Shown here: positions 42,954 through 51,383 of the stretch, in pieces
Position numbering within the stretch: position 1 is the first letter of the stretch
Layout of the letters: every line of letters starts with the position of its first letter
DNA from: a virus
IMG/VR virus record: IMGVR_UViG_3300043749_000038
Location: 1-64,000 of that record
Direction: 5' to 3' (one strand)
Length of the DNA stretch: 64,000 nt
Made by a program: the position numbers and the translations under genes
The notes under the pieces: generated by a model
Told to the model about the DNA's origin: nothing
What the model saw: the letters and a program-made list of their open reading frames with translations, nothing else
Databases searched by the model: none

Positions 42954-43111
42954 TGCGACCCCCAGGCGGCAAGCGCTGTGCGCACAGCTTGTGCGATCCG
43001 CGTCATCTGCATTCCGTGGAACTGGAGCTGCAAGAAGTTTTTGCGACGTTCCATGTTGCGCGTGAAGGTCGAGTAGGCCAGGGCTTTTGCGTGTTGTGCT
43101 TGTTTGTTCAT
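42950..43111 (-). CDS. Small basic protein, 53 aa
   Basis: ATG 43111 overlaps the Sak4-like stop (ATGA) and the stop overlaps the HTH gene start. Basic and helical (KALAYSTFTRNMERRKNFLQLQF). No family recognised. The double overlap supports it. Confidence 0.6.
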   Translation of the reverse strand: MNKQAQHAKALAYSTFTRNMERRKNFLQLQFHGMQMTRIAQAVRTALAAWGSQ

Positions 43112-43953
43112 TGCGGTGCATCCCTGTTGTAGTAGTCGCGGCCGCTGCACTGGTAGATTGCGTGGGCCAATTGGTTCCAGCCATTGTCGCGCGGCATGGA
43201 AATTGGTTCAACCATGTTGAAGCGGTTGCCCGCAACGTAACCGGGTTGACGGCTGACGCCAAGCACGCGGCCTGCGTTTTGGCTCACCGCTTGGTTCATG
43301 TTCTTACCTTCGCTGACGAAAATGGGTTCGTGCAAGAAGCCGACGAGGTCCGCCCATTGGGTCAGCATTTCGCGCTTGCCATAGGTCTTGTCGTTCTTCG
43401 GCGAATGCAGAAGCAGATCCCACGAGTGGTACGTGCCCGCGGTCGGGTCTTTGACTTCGCCGGTGAAGACATGGCAGGTCAGAATGACGTTGACGCCGCA
43501 TTGGACGGAAAGCTGGTCGCACTTGCTCAGGAAGTTCTGGAACAGTTCGTTTGCGAACTGGTAGCCCTTGCCGTAGCCGCCCAGCGCCGAGTCCATGGTA
43601 ACGGTCTTTTTGTTGCCGGGGGAATAGTTCGGATCGCGACGCAGGACTTCCGTGTGGATCATCTTTTCCAGCGCAGTAACGCTGTCGATAACCAGCGACA
43701 TGTAAGGGAACTGACCGGCTTGCACGTACTGGATGATCTCGTCCAGCAGTTGCATCACATGCTGGAACTCGGTCAGCTGCGGGGTCATGTTGACGCTCAC
43801 GCCGCTATAACCAACCTCCAGTGGCACCAACAGCGCACGCGGAGCGTTCGTCGTCAGCGTGGTTTTGCCGACTTTTTCAACACCAGCGATGACAGCGCGC
43901 AGACCGGGACGGACGCCTTGGCTAGTGTGGGTAACTGCTGCAAGAATGGACAT
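43108..43953 (-). CDS. Sak4-like RecA-fold ATPase
   Basis: 281 residues. Walker A in VIAGVEKVGKTTLTTN (about 21-36), Walker B in FPYMSLVIDSVTALE (about 82-96), and VNVILTCHVFTGEV after it. This is the pattern of phage Sak4 single-strand annealing ATPases, which act with an SSB or DUF669 partner. RBS CGGAG; promoter candidate at 44012-44040. Confidence 0.8.
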   Translation of the reverse strand: MSILAAVTHTSQGVRPGLRAVIAGVEKVGKTTLTTNAPRALLVPLEVGYSGVSVNMTPQLTEFQHVMQLLDEIIQYVQAGQFPYMSLVIDSVTALEKMIHTEVLRRDPNYSPGNKKTVTMDSALGGYGKGYQFANELFQNFLSKCDQLSVQCGVNVILTCHVFTGEVKDPTAGTYHSWDLLLHSPKNDKTYGKREMLTQWADLVGFLHEPIFVSEGKNMNQAVSQNAGRVLGVSRQPGYVAGNRFNMVEPISMPRDNGWNQLAHAIYQCSGRDYYNRDAPQ

Positions 43954-43974
43954 TTATACTCCGAAGAGAGGATT

Positions 43975-44003
43975 AAAAAACCGCTACCGACTAGCGGCAG
44001 CGG
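43975..44003 (-). terminator. Leftward intrinsic terminator after ligase
   Basis: Minus strand CCGCTGCCG (44003-43995), loop CTAGT, CGGTAGCGG (43989-43981) with one G-U, then TTTTTT (43980-43975). It lies between the ligase stop (44059) and the Sak4-like start (43953), just downstream of a promoter candidate. Confidence 0.8.
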
Positions 44004-44011
44004 GTAGGTAT

Positions 44012-44040
44012 ATTATGCACCAGCCATTGTTTAATTGCAA
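44012..44040 (-). promoter_or_regulatory. Leftward promoter for recombination genes
   Basis: TTGCAA (44040-44035), 17-bp spacer, CATAAT (44017-44012). The predicted transcript start (about 44005) falls at the first base of the terminator-like hairpin, so the mRNA would begin with that stem. Confidence 0.55.
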
Positions 44041-44058
44041 GGGCGTTGCGCTGATAGT

Positions 44059-45012
44059 TCACATGTCTTCAGCACTGCGCAAGCTAACCCATTGCGTAAA
44101 GCGCGGGGCATCTTTGATGCCTTTCGGGAACATCTTGAACTTAGACGGTTTGCCCACAATAAGCGACGGGTCCGCTAGGAACGCACGTTTGAGGTCCTCG
44201 GTCATATGACCCGGCGACGAGTTGAAGATTTGGTCTTTTTTGACAAGGAGTTTACTTTTATCGTAGACATCGTAGACGTCCACAAGCGATCGCGCAACAA
44301 TAGTTCCGACCAAACCATTGGGCACTTTATTCTCCTGATGCGAGGAACGGAATTGGCGCCCAAGCTCATTGATCTGCGCAGCGTTGAGGTTAGTTTCGCC
44401 TTCAATAACCTCTTCGACGATCGCTTCAAAGTCAACGAAATCCTTGCGGCGCAGACAGCCACCATGTCGTGGCGAGGATTTCCCTTCCTTGTGCGTTGCT
44501 TTCGGATCATAATAGCAGCTCCCTTCGTAGCCGGCGGTCATGTATTCCTCGTGGATCGCGTCGTACTCCTCGAGTGTGTGGGCAACCTTGTAGCGGAGCA
44601 CGCGCAAACGCTCACCAAGCCCCGCTTCGGTAAGCTCTCGTAATTTTGCGCACAGCAGCTGATACCGGAACTCGTACGGCTTGTCGACGGTGTCGCGTGT
44701 GACGTAATCGAACAGGTGCCACAGGGTGTACGGTTCGCCGGCGATGGTGCCCACAGCAGAGCTAGTGAGCCTGCACAGGTCCGGATGGCATTCGTGTTGA
44801 GCCGCGAGTTCACCGTCCAGACCGATGTACTGCGACCGGCTGAAGTAGGATGTGGTGTAACGGTTCTTGTGCTGCTTGAGCGTACGCGCCAACAGCGTGC
44901 CTTGCGGATTGTAACCCCGTACGCCATCTACTTTTGGGAATACCCAAATTGGGAAACGGATCTTTTCGCGCTCGTAGTTTTCCGCGCGCATGACTTTGAT
45001 TTCACCGGCCAT
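44059..45012 (-). CDS. ATP-dependent DNA ligase
   Basis: 317 residues from ATG 45012, overlapping the upstream stop (TAATG). Motif I VFPKVDGVRGYN (KxDGxR), motif III-like YIGLDGEL, motif IV GYEGSCYYDP and motif V LRRKDFVDFEAIV are visible, followed by a C-terminal OB-like region (NGLVGTIVARSLVDVYDVY). Seals nicks during phage replication and recombination. Confidence 0.9.
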   Translation of the reverse strand: MAGEIKVMRAENYEREKIRFPIWVFPKVDGVRGYNPQGTLLARTLKQHKNRYTTSYFSRSQYIGLDGELAAQHECHPDLCRLTSSAVGTIAGEPYTLWHLFDYVTRDTVDKPYEFRYQLLCAKLRELTEAGLGERLRVLRYKVAHTLEEYDAIHEEYMTAGYEGSCYYDPKATHKEGKSSPRHGGCLRRKDFVDFEAIVEEVIEGETNLNAAQINELGRQFRSSHQENKVPNGLVGTIVARSLVDVYDVYDKSKLLVKKDQIFNSSPGHMTEDLKRAFLADPSLIVGKPSKFKMFPKGIKDAPRFTQWVSLRSAEDM

Positions 45013-45596
45013 TATTGGTTCTCCAGTTCGATATCGCAATTCTCGCAAACGACGTGCGAACAACCAACCCCACCCACTTCGACGAACTTGTGTTGCTTGC
45101 ACGGGATGTTGAGATAGTTCCGCCACTTAACCTTTACACCGTTGACCAGAAAGCCCCACGTCCCACGATAGCGGTAGGTGATGAATAAGGTCCAGACACC
45201 ACCGCTGCTCACCTGCGTGATTTTGTGGTAGTCGCCGAAGTTAATCGAAGCGGTGTCGCCAGCTTTCCGACGCGTGGAAGCGTAGCCCAGTGGTTCTGGA
45301 CGTCGCTCCTCGTACCAGCCACGCAAAATGATCGTACGCGCGTCCCAAGGATGGTCGTGCATGTGCTCGTCGCGATCTTCGCGCAGTATGTGGTGAAGAC
45401 GCACAGATGGGAAGAAGCGGCACCAGCCTTTCTTTTGGTCCGGTGCGCTTTTCGGGTATGGGTTGAACAGCCAGTAGCGGTTCATATAACCCTCGAGATG
45501 GCTGTACGGCGCCTTCATCGCACGTTTGATCAGCCAGCCCGTTACAGCAGGGCGTGCAAGCACCTTGGCTAGAAGCTTCCAGAACAGGCTCTTCAT
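45012..45596 (-). CDS. Cupin-fold phage protein
   Basis: 194 residues. RLHHILREDRDEHMHDHPWDARTIILRGWYEE is the known HDHPW-type cupin strand pair with metal-binding histidines. HKFVEVG near the C-terminus supplies the second cupin motif. It ends with HVVCENCDIE, a CxxC pair. Function unknown in phages; possibly a small-molecule dioxygenase or isomerase. Confidence 0.7.
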   Translation of the reverse strand: MKSLFWKLLAKVLARPAVTGWLIKRAMKAPYSHLEGYMNRYWLFNPYPKSAPDQKKGWCRFFPSVRLHHILREDRDEHMHDHPWDARTIILRGWYEERRPEPLGYASTRRKAGDTASINFGDYHKITQVSSGGVWTLFITYRYRGTWGFLVNGVKVKWRNYLNIPCKQHKFVEVGGVGCSHVVCENCDIELENQ

Positions 45597-45931
45597 TTGC
45601 GCCTCCCTGCTTTACGAGCAACACGCATGCGAACTGCCAACGTCCGCTTGGCGTAGTAGACCTGTTTTTCAGCATCGTACACGCCGTCCGGGTCCGCACC
45701 CTTTTTAACCAGGCCGAGCGTGCGCTGTGCAGCACTGCGCCACAACGCTTTGAACTCGCAACCCTCGGAGAAGGTCATGCCGAGCGCTTCGATGATGTCT
45801 TCGCACTCTGCGATGTACGGAGGACGGTCGGGACGTTTCGGTTCCTCAACGACAACCGTGTAGTAGTCGACGTCGTTGCCGGTGAATTCTTCTTTTGGCT
45901 CAATGCCGAGTGGAATTAATGGACCAGGCAT
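45593..45931 (-). CDS. Conserved nucleotide-module protein, 112 aa
   Basis: ATG 45931 lies one base after the thyA stop. EDIIEALGMTFSEGCEFKALWRSAAQRTLG and YDAEKQVYYAKRTLAVRM follow a pattern I know from phage proteins next to thymidylate synthase or deaminase genes; function unknown. Confidence 0.65.
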   Translation of the reverse strand: MPGPLIPLGIEPKEEFTGNDVDYYTVVVEEPKRPDRPPYIAECEDIIEALGMTFSEGCEFKALWRSAAQRTLGLVKKGADPDGVYDAEKQVYYAKRTLAVRMRVARKAGRRK

Positions 45932-45932
45932 A

Positions 45933-46787
45933 TCACACCGCCACTTTCGCTTTGATTGCAGGATGGGGATTGTAGTCCTGAATTTCGAAGTGCTCGATCT
46001 TATAATCGAACAGGCTGGGGGCCTTGTGCAGGAAGATGGTGGGATTGCCGCGTTCTTCACGCGACAGTTGAAGCTCGACCTGTTCCATGTGGTTGGAGTA
46101 CAGGTGGCAGTCACCGCCGGTCCAGATGAACTCGCCTGGTTGCAGCCCGGTCTGCTGCGCGAACATGTGGGTAAGCAGAGCATAGGACGCGATGTTGAAC
46201 GGGACGCCGAGGAAGATGTCGGCGCTGCGCTGGTAGAGCTGGCAGGACAGCTTGCCTTCAGCCACATAGAACTGGAACAGTGCGTGGCACGGTGGCAGAT
46301 TCATATTCGGGATGTCCGCAACATTCCAGGCTGAGACGATAATGCGACGGCTGTCCGGGTTATTCTTGATGGTGTGCAGCGCTTCCGATATTTGGTCGAT
46401 GGACTTACGAACGACGTATTCCATATAATTCCCGTCACTGTCTTCGTCGTCCACGACAGTAGTGTACGGCCAACTGCGCCACTGCGCACCGTAGATCGGT
46501 CCCAGCTCACCCGTAACAGGGTCAGCCCATTCATTCCAGATGCGAACGCCGTTGTCTTGTAGGTATTTGACGTTCGTATCGCCGGCGAGGAACCAGATGA
46601 GCTCGTGGATGACGGACGGCATGTGGACCGACTTCGTAGTGATCAGCGGGAAGCCCTGCTGCAAGTCGAAGCGCATTTGATAGCCGAACACGGAGCGCGT
46701 GCCGGTGCCGGTGCGGTCGGTCTTGACCACACCATTGTCGCGGACGTGCCGCATGAAGTCGTGATATTGGGCGGTTGCGGTTTTCAT
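45933..46787 (-). CDS. thyA: Thymidylate synthase
   Basis: 284 residues. Arg-rich dUMP loop [19 protein letters not shown], catalytic [26 protein letters not shown] with the Asn that selects dUMP (hydroxymethylases have Asp), and the C-terminal KAKVAV. It makes dTMP, so thymine is not replaced by 5-hydroxymethyluracil. The 46784 gene overlaps its end. Confidence 0.95.
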   Translation of the reverse strand: MKTATAQYHDFMRHVRDNGVVKTDRTGTGTRSVFGYQMRFDLQQGFPLITTKSVHMPSVIHELIWFLAGDTNVKYLQDNGVRIWNEWADPVTGELGPIYGAQWRSWPYTTVVDDEDSDGNYMEYVVRKSIDQISEALHTIKNNPDSRRIIVSAWNVADIPNMNLPPCHALFQFYVAEGKLSCQLYQRSADIFLGVPFNIASYALLTHMFAQQTGLQPGEFIWTGGDCHLYSNHMEQVELQLSREERGNPTIFLHKAPSLFDYKIEHFEIQDYNPHPAIKAKVAV

Positions 46788-47005
46788 AGCGTGACCTCCG
46801 CCACCGATTCCAGATAGCAGTAGGCGCTACCATCAACTTGAGGGCAGAAAGTCCGTTCTTCCCGCGCAGTGGTTACTTTGGTGTGGTTGACCACAACATG
46901 TCCCCGGACCCCACGTCCGGACTTTTGCCTCACGTACTCACGCAGGGCTTCCTGGACTTCGACGTTGCTTAGCACAACCTTATCGTAAGATTTTTGGATG
47001 TCCAT
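46784..47005 (-). CDS. Hypothetical protein, 73 aa
   Basis: ATG 47005 is one base after the upstream stop; the in-frame 5' extension lacks a ribosome site. Pattern [34 protein letters not shown] suggests a small alpha/beta protein. Stop overlaps the thyA start (GTGACC region). Confidence 0.6.
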   Translation of the reverse strand: MDIQKSYDKVVLSNVEVQEALREYVRQKSGRGVRGHVVVNHTKVTTAREERTFCPQVDGSAYCYLESVAEVTL

Positions 47006-47006
47006 G

Positions 47007-47435
47007 TTACGCTGCCTTCTTTGGTTTGGTGATCTCCAGCGACGGTGCACCGGGTTTGATTTCCAGCACTTTGTCGAAAACCTTGCGCTGTTCGTCGGTC
47101 AGCTTTTTGTAAGCGGTGACGGACAAGGACGGCGTAAGCTTGATGAGGTCCTTCAGCGGCAGGTTTGCTGCCGCAAGTTCTTCCGCATGCGTAGCCAGAA
47201 GTTCTTCCTTCGGCTTGCGGTCGATCTTGTAGGTGCCTTTCATCACCCAGCCTTCGGACATCGGGACGTTGTTCACGCCTTCTTCGGGTGCTTGGAAGAA
47301 GAAACCGAAAATCTTCTTGCGCAGTTCCATCTCGCGGACTTTATCCGCAGCCAGGCGCGCAGCCACCGCGAACCATTCGTTAATCTCGTCCTGCGTAACG
47401 GGCGCAGGTGCTACGGACAGATTTGCTTGTTCCAT
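47007..47435 (-). CDS. Conserved phage hypothetical protein, 142 aa
   Basis: RBS GGAG before ATG. Helical; EINEWFAVAARLAADKVREMELRKKIFGFFF followed by SEGWVMKGTYKIDRKPKEELL resembles a family common in DNA metabolism blocks of phages and without known function. Confidence 0.65.
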   Translation of the reverse strand: MEQANLSVAPAPVTQDEINEWFAVAARLAADKVREMELRKKIFGFFFQAPEEGVNNVPMSEGWVMKGTYKIDRKPKEELLATHAEELAAANLPLKDLIKLTPSLSVTAYKKLTDEQRKVFDKVLEIKPGAPSLEITKPKKAA

Positions 47436-47471
47436 TTTAACTCCGATGAAGCGGGCTACCCCGCTGTGTGG

Positions 47472-48071
47472 TTATTCGCCCTGCGCCTTGTCCGCACGCG
47501 CGATCGCCGCTGCGTCGGAGTAACTGCCGCCGGCGTAGCGAGGTTTCTTGCCGGTAACGAGCTTGTTCTGGTTGTGGGCCATGCAGTCGTCGAGGGTGAG
47601 ATATTCACCATCGCCCGTTCGTGGAGAGTCCCAGCGCAGGAATTCTTCGAAGGCGATGATCCAGTTTGCCATCGCTTGCTTGAACTTGCTAGCATCGAAT
47701 TCGCGCCCGTAGACCCAGCACTTCTTAGCTTGGTCCAGGAGTTCGCCGGCGCAGTAGGACAGGCAGTGCATCTCGTAGTCCTGTACGGTCTGGTTGACGG
47801 TACTGCCCATTGCTTCCAGTTCCCGGATATCGTAGCCGGTCATGTTCAGCAGCGCCTGGAAGTAGAACAGCGCGTCACCACTTTCTTCGATGAAGTTGTC
47901 TTCGTCAGGTAGCAGGTAGGCCGGAACCAACTCAGCGCACTCACCGGCGATACCGATGGTTGCGTGCATGCGCTGACCGTCAGCGCCGCCCAGTTCCTTG
48001 GTGAACAGACCACGCACCATGCCCGGATAGTCCTGTGCGCGGGGCAGCGCTTTTGCTTCTGCAAGATTCAT
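47472..48071 (-). CDS. MazG-like nucleotide pyrophosphohydrolase
   Basis: 199 residues from ATG 48071 (CCAAGGAAG upstream). GIAGECAELVPAYLLPDEDNFIEESGDALFYFQALL has the MazG/dUTPase helical pattern E-x-E and ExxED with the metal-binding acidic residues. Such enzymes hydrolyse NTPs or (p)ppGpp and tune nucleotide pools. The 48072-48144 gap has a palindrome (TTAAGT...ACTTAA) but no gene. Confidence 0.75.
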   Translation of the reverse strand: MNLAEAKALPRAQDYPGMVRGLFTKELGGADGQRMHATIGIAGECAELVPAYLLPDEDNFIEESGDALFYFQALLNMTGYDIRELEAMGSTVNQTVQDYEMHCLSYCAGELLDQAKKCWVYGREFDASKFKQAMANWIIAFEEFLRWDSPRTGDGEYLTLDDCMAHNQNKLVTGKKPRYAGGSYSDAAAIARADKAQGE

Positions 48072-48144
48072 TTTTCTTCCTTGGGTTAAGTTGCACATGC
48101 AACACTTAATTGTAGCGCAGCAAGGCTGCATTAGTACAGCGAAA

Positions 48145-50574
48145 TTAAGCTTCTCGCCTTGCTTTGCGGACCTCTCGGTCTTCTTCCGTATTCATTGGAA
48201 TATGGATGATACGGTAGCATTTTCCAAGGAAGTTGAATTGGGACATAGCCTTGTCTTTGGCCATTTCGGCCAAGTAACCGCTGTCGATAAGCGAACGAAT
48301 GGTGCTATCTAGCGCTTGGATTTGTCCGCCTCTGTGCGACGTGAAGTTGGTGGCTTTTTGCGTGCACATTTGGAGGTATTTGCGCGGGACCACACTTGCA
48401 GTGCGCATGCCCTCCGGTACACCATAGCTTGCGGGTGCGCCATCCTTTAAGAACTTCTTAATCAAAGACAGCACTTTGCGCTCACGCGATGCGTCACCAG
48501 CGCCCACGTCACCTGTACTAATGCGCCGGCTCATAACCGCGATGTCGCGTCGGATAAGCTGCATCGCCCATTCAGCATGGCGTTTCTCGATGGTCGGAAA
48601 CACGTTATTGTCCGCTACTGCTAACAAGGCTGAGATACGGTACGCTTTCAGATGCGCACGGTTCCACATTTGTCGGAAGCCTTCGTCATCGCTGCTGTTG
48701 ATCTTCTGATCGCACTCGAGATTGAACTCGTCAAGGATAAGCGCAGCTTCCCTGCTACGTCCAACCTCTTGCGTCTGATACTTGCCGTTGAGGTCAATAG
48801 CGCGCGAAGCTAGCGCACACATTGCGTCCAGCAATTCACGTGGCGGTTCCTTAACTGCCAACTCATTGTGGGCGGGACGATCGCCAACATATTCGATAAT
48901 AGTGAAACGGCTCAAGAAGCCGTCTTCCATCATCGTTTCGGTTAGCGCATCGTAAAACGTGCTGGGTGTGGTCTCGCCGATCATGCTGTACGCTACACCG
49001 GACACGGAAGCAACGTTCTGTTCCTTGTTAGAGTAGCCGATACCTCCGACAATGCTCTTCGGGCCCGACTTTTGGTAAAGGTTCGTCATTACAGTACGCA
49101 AAGACTGCATCGGACCTTCCCGTCCGTCTTCTTGTCCCAGCCTGCGCAGCTTACGCCCCCACTCACCAGACACATTAACAAAGCAGGGATTCGCTGCAAC
49201 AGCTTTCGACAATGCAGGACCAGAAGCATAGTCTGAGAAATCCACAAAGTTCATGGCGTTCGGTTCGGACTCGCGCATTGCCGCAAGCATGTTTGCAATT
49301 CCGCTGTGCATTGCCTCTTTACCGATAGCTGACTTAGCAACCAGAACCATGTAGACGTTCAGACCAGACTGCGGGATGCAGAACGCTTTCCCACACAAAC
49401 CGGCTAGCATACCTAGCGCCCCAACAATCGAGACTTCTTTCACCGGGCGCGGAGAACCTTGGTAGATGTAATACGCAAGATGACCAGCGTTACCCGGAGG
49501 CCAAGGCAGGCCAGATTCGGTTTGTGGAGGTTCGTCGTTGGCCGGTGCTTGTGTGGGCAAATTGAGCGCGCTGAAGTCCAGCACACGCATGTTAGGCGGG
49601 TACTGGAAATCGTCAATGCCTTGGGCAGCAAACAAACCGTTCACAAGCTTTTGACCCGCTTCCGCTGCTGCTGCATCCAGTTCGTCTTCTTGTTCTTCTC
49701 GTCCGCGAATCATGCGCAGCGTACGGTTAATGTAAACGTCGTCTTTGACAGCCTTCTTGCGTTGGCCGAGTTCGGTTGTGCGGAACAACCTGCGTACCTG
49801 CGCGTTCGACTTCGTGTAGAAGGTGAACATACTGAGCAGCGCAAGGTCAGCTTCCGATTGCGACGGATACCCAGTCATGTCGCCGTTGCACAGCGCGATG
49901 AACTTATCCGAGTTGTCCGCGTTGCGCGCACGTTCCATAATGGTTTCGTCGCTCTCGCTCTCTTCGATCTCGAGCAGTTGAACCTTTGGTGCGGACTTGG
50001 AACGGATCTCGTGCACAAGGATGTCAAGCAGGTCTTGAGCGTCTTTGATGTCGCGGTTCAGGTACACATCGCCTGTGCAGATGATAAAACGCTCGCGCGA
50101 GTACACCTCAACGCCGTCGCGTTTGCAACCCTGACCGATGTCACCTTTGACCCAAATGTGCCAGCCTTGACCGGACGAACTGCGTTCGGTATAGCTATCG
50201 AATTTTTCGATGATCTTGCGGTAGCGTGCAATGTCCTCTTCCGAGGTCCATTCAACAGGCTTACCATTGTGGTCTACTTTGTTTGGGTAGTTGTGGACGT
50301 TCTTGACGTCCAGGTCAATGACGGTATAAACATCATTGGTTGACAGGATGTACCCAACACCGCAAGGACGGAACATTGCAGCAGCGTCTGCAATTGTTTC
50401 GATATCCTTCCAGTGACCTGAGCCATCCAGAGTAGGTTTGATTTTGAAGATGCCGCGAGGGCCAAAACTATATGGGGCTTTGAACCGACCGTCTTCGTCC
50501 GGGCCAGCAAGGCACCAAGAACGGTCCCACCTCAACTCCTCGGGAATGTTGTCATAGCAGATATTAGCAGGCAT
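48145..50574 (-). CDS. Primase-helicase (AEP + DUF3987)
   Basis: 809 residues from ATG 50574. The N-terminal region of about 210 residues has VGYILSTNDVYTVIDLDVKN (metal-binding DxD) and SSSGQGWHIWVKG (catalytic His), the archaeo-eukaryotic primase core. A linker follows, then DUF3987 with MVLVAKSAIGKEAMHSGI as P-loop and VNVSGEWGRKLRRLG. One protein can thus prime and unwind at the fork. Start overlaps the upstream gene by 11 bases. Confidence 0.85.
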   Translation of the reverse strand: MPANICYDNIPEELRWDRSWCLAGPDEDGRFKAPYSFGPRGIFKIKPTLDGSGHWKDIETIADAAAMFRPCGVGYILSTNDVYTVIDLDVKNVHNYPNKVDHNGKPVEWTSEEDIARYRKIIEKFDSYTERSSSGQGWHIWVKGDIGQGCKRDGVEVYSRERFIICTGDVYLNRDIKDAQDLLDILVHEIRSKSAPKVQLLEIEESESDETIMERARNADNSDKFIALCNGDMTGYPSQSEADLALLSMFTFYTKSNAQVRRLFRTTELGQRKKAVKDDVYINRTLRMIRGREEQEDELDAAAAEAGQKLVNGLFAAQGIDDFQYPPNMRVLDFSALNLPTQAPANDEPPQTESGLPWPPGNAGHLAYYIYQGSPRPVKEVSIVGALGMLAGLCGKAFCIPQSGLNVYMVLVAKSAIGKEAMHSGIANMLAAMRESEPNAMNFVDFSDYASGPALSKAVAANPCFVNVSGEWGRKLRRLGQEDGREGPMQSLRTVMTNLYQKSGPKSIVGGIGYSNKEQNVASVSGVAYSMIGETTPSTFYDALTETMMEDGFLSRFTIIEYVGDRPAHNELAVKEPPRELLDAMCALASRAIDLNGKYQTQEVGRSREAALILDEFNLECDQKINSSDDEGFRQMWNRAHLKAYRISALLAVADNNVFPTIEKRHAEWAMQLIRRDIAVMSRRISTGDVGAGDASRERKVLSLIKKFLKDGAPASYGVPEGMRTASVVPRKYLQMCTQKATNFTSHRGGQIQALDSTIRSLIDSGYLAEMAKDKAMSQFNFLGKCYRIIHIPMNTEEDREVRKARREA

Positions 50575-50794
50575 TGGCAACCCCCCGGCGAGCGTCGAGT
50601 TCTTCTTTCCAAGCCTTGAGGGAGGGCGCAACCCGTTCACGGTTCCACATAAACGGGCCGCTCGGGACGCTAATTGAATCTGGAAGCTTGCCCGTGCGTC
50701 GTGCGCGCAGCAATGCGGTCCTCGTTACACCAAGGAGTTCCATTATTTCAGGGGCGCAGATATAGCGCTCGTTGAAGAGTTCTTGTTCCGACAT
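50564..50794 (-). CDS. Excisionase-like winged HTH protein, 76 aa
   Basis: RYICAPEIMELLGVTRTALLRARRTGKLPDSI is a MerR/AlpA-type winged helix start, seen in excisionases and phage regulators. With no integrase in the window, a regulator role is more likely. The gene sits under a promoter (50824-50852) flanked by a pair of palindromic sites. Confidence 0.7.
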   Translation of the reverse strand: MSEQELFNERYICAPEIMELLGVTRTALLRARRTGKLPDSISVPSGPFMWNRERVAPSLKAWKEELDARRGVANAC

Positions 50795-50823
50795 GGTGTG
50801 GTTATTAGTTGGTGCGGACAGCT

Positions 50824-50852
50824 ATGGTAACGTGCGTTACAACTTATTGCAA
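50824..50852 (-). promoter_or_regulatory. Leftward promoter overlapping operator
   Basis: TTGCAA (50852-50847), 17-bp spacer, TACCAT (50829-50824). The site TAACGTGCGTTA (50828-50839) covers the -10 edge and part of the spacer. Confidence 0.45.
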
Positions 50853-50868
50853 GCCCTAACGCACGTTA
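50828..50868. repeat. Pair of palindromic operator-like sites
   Basis: TAACGTGCGTTA (50828-50839) and TAACGCACGTTA (50857-50868) are perfect reverse complements of each other, and each is itself symmetric apart from the centre, with half-site TAACG. Centre-to-centre distance 29 bp. They lie directly upstream of the HTH gene and over its promoter. Confidence 0.75.
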
Positions 50869-50875
50869 TTTTGTA

Positions 50876-51046
50876 TCAATGGTAGACGATGGGTGGTCGA
50901 TCTTTGGTTGCTTCTTCGATTGCAATTACAGCTATGCCCACACAACCTTCACAAATGGCTGCCGAGTCGTCTGAGGCGACAACTAACTCTTCATCCTCTG
51001 CTGGTGGAGTTCCGCAGAAACTGCAAATCGTTCGGTAGCCGTTCAT
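50876..51046 (-). CDS. ClpX-type zinc-binding domain protein, 56 aa
   Basis: Sequence reads ICSFCGTPPAEDEELVVA, then AAICEGCVGIAVIAIEE: two CxxC pairs with the CSFCG and C-x-x-C spacing of the ClpX N-terminal zinc-binding domain. No ATPase part exists. RBS AGGAG six bases before ATG 51046. It could bind ClpX adaptors or substrates and divert the host ClpXP protease. Confidence 0.7.
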   Translation of the reverse strand: MNGYRTICSFCGTPPAEDEELVVASDDSAAICEGCVGIAVIAIEEATKDRPPIVYH

Positions 51047-51070
51047 GTTTAATCTCCTAATTCACCTTCT

Positions 51071-51298
51071 CTAAGTCATTCCCGACTTGCTTGTACACTC
51101 CCCGTCACAAGTGTACACATGGAACTCACCATACTTGCCCCACACACCGGACAGCTTACAATGATTAGCCCTCAAGCCAGTTTGGAAAGCCTGTTGCAAA
51201 TGCTCGTCCAAAGTTCTTTGTTCGAGAATGCTATTAATAAGATTGCAAGCTATTAGATATAGCGAAACAAAGCCTAAAATAAGTAAGATTGTTTTCAT
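51071..51298 (-). CDS. Membrane-anchored or lipoprotein, 75 aa
   Basis: ATG 51298 with GAAGGAG upstream. MKTILLILGFVSLYLIAC gives a signal or anchor with a lipobox-like LIAC. The mature part has three cysteines (NHCKLSG, YTCDGECTS), fitting an exported, disulphide-bearing protein. Confidence 0.6.
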   Translation of the reverse strand: MKTILLILGFVSLYLIACNLINSILEQRTLDEHLQQAFQTGLRANHCKLSGVWGKYGEFHVYTCDGECTSKSGMT

Positions 51299-51299
51299 G

Positions 51300-51383
51300 C
51301 TAATCTCCTTCAGGAACAGGTGGGATGGGATTGAGAACAAAACCCCAAAACAGAAGCCAGAGGAAGAATGGGTTATAGATCAT
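51300..51383 (-). CDS. Membrane microprotein, 27 aa
   Basis: ATG 51383 to TAG 51300: MIYNPFFLWLLFWGFVLNPI plus a short polar end. Nearly all hydrophobic. It overlaps the stop of the 33-residue gene upstream, and its last codons contain the GGAG that serves the next gene. Confidence 0.45.
   Translation of the reverse strand: MIYNPFFLWLLFWGFVLNPIPPVPEGD

Noticed and set aside
45933-46787. Thymidylate synthase homologue as a dUMP/dCMP hydroxymethylase
   Set aside because: The substrate-selecting residue in FNIASY is Asn, as in thymidylate synthase; hydroxymethylases have Asp there.
50564-50794. Excisionase-like gene as evidence for a temperate phage
   Set aside because: No integrase, attachment site or immunity region is seen; this fold is common in lytic phage regulators.
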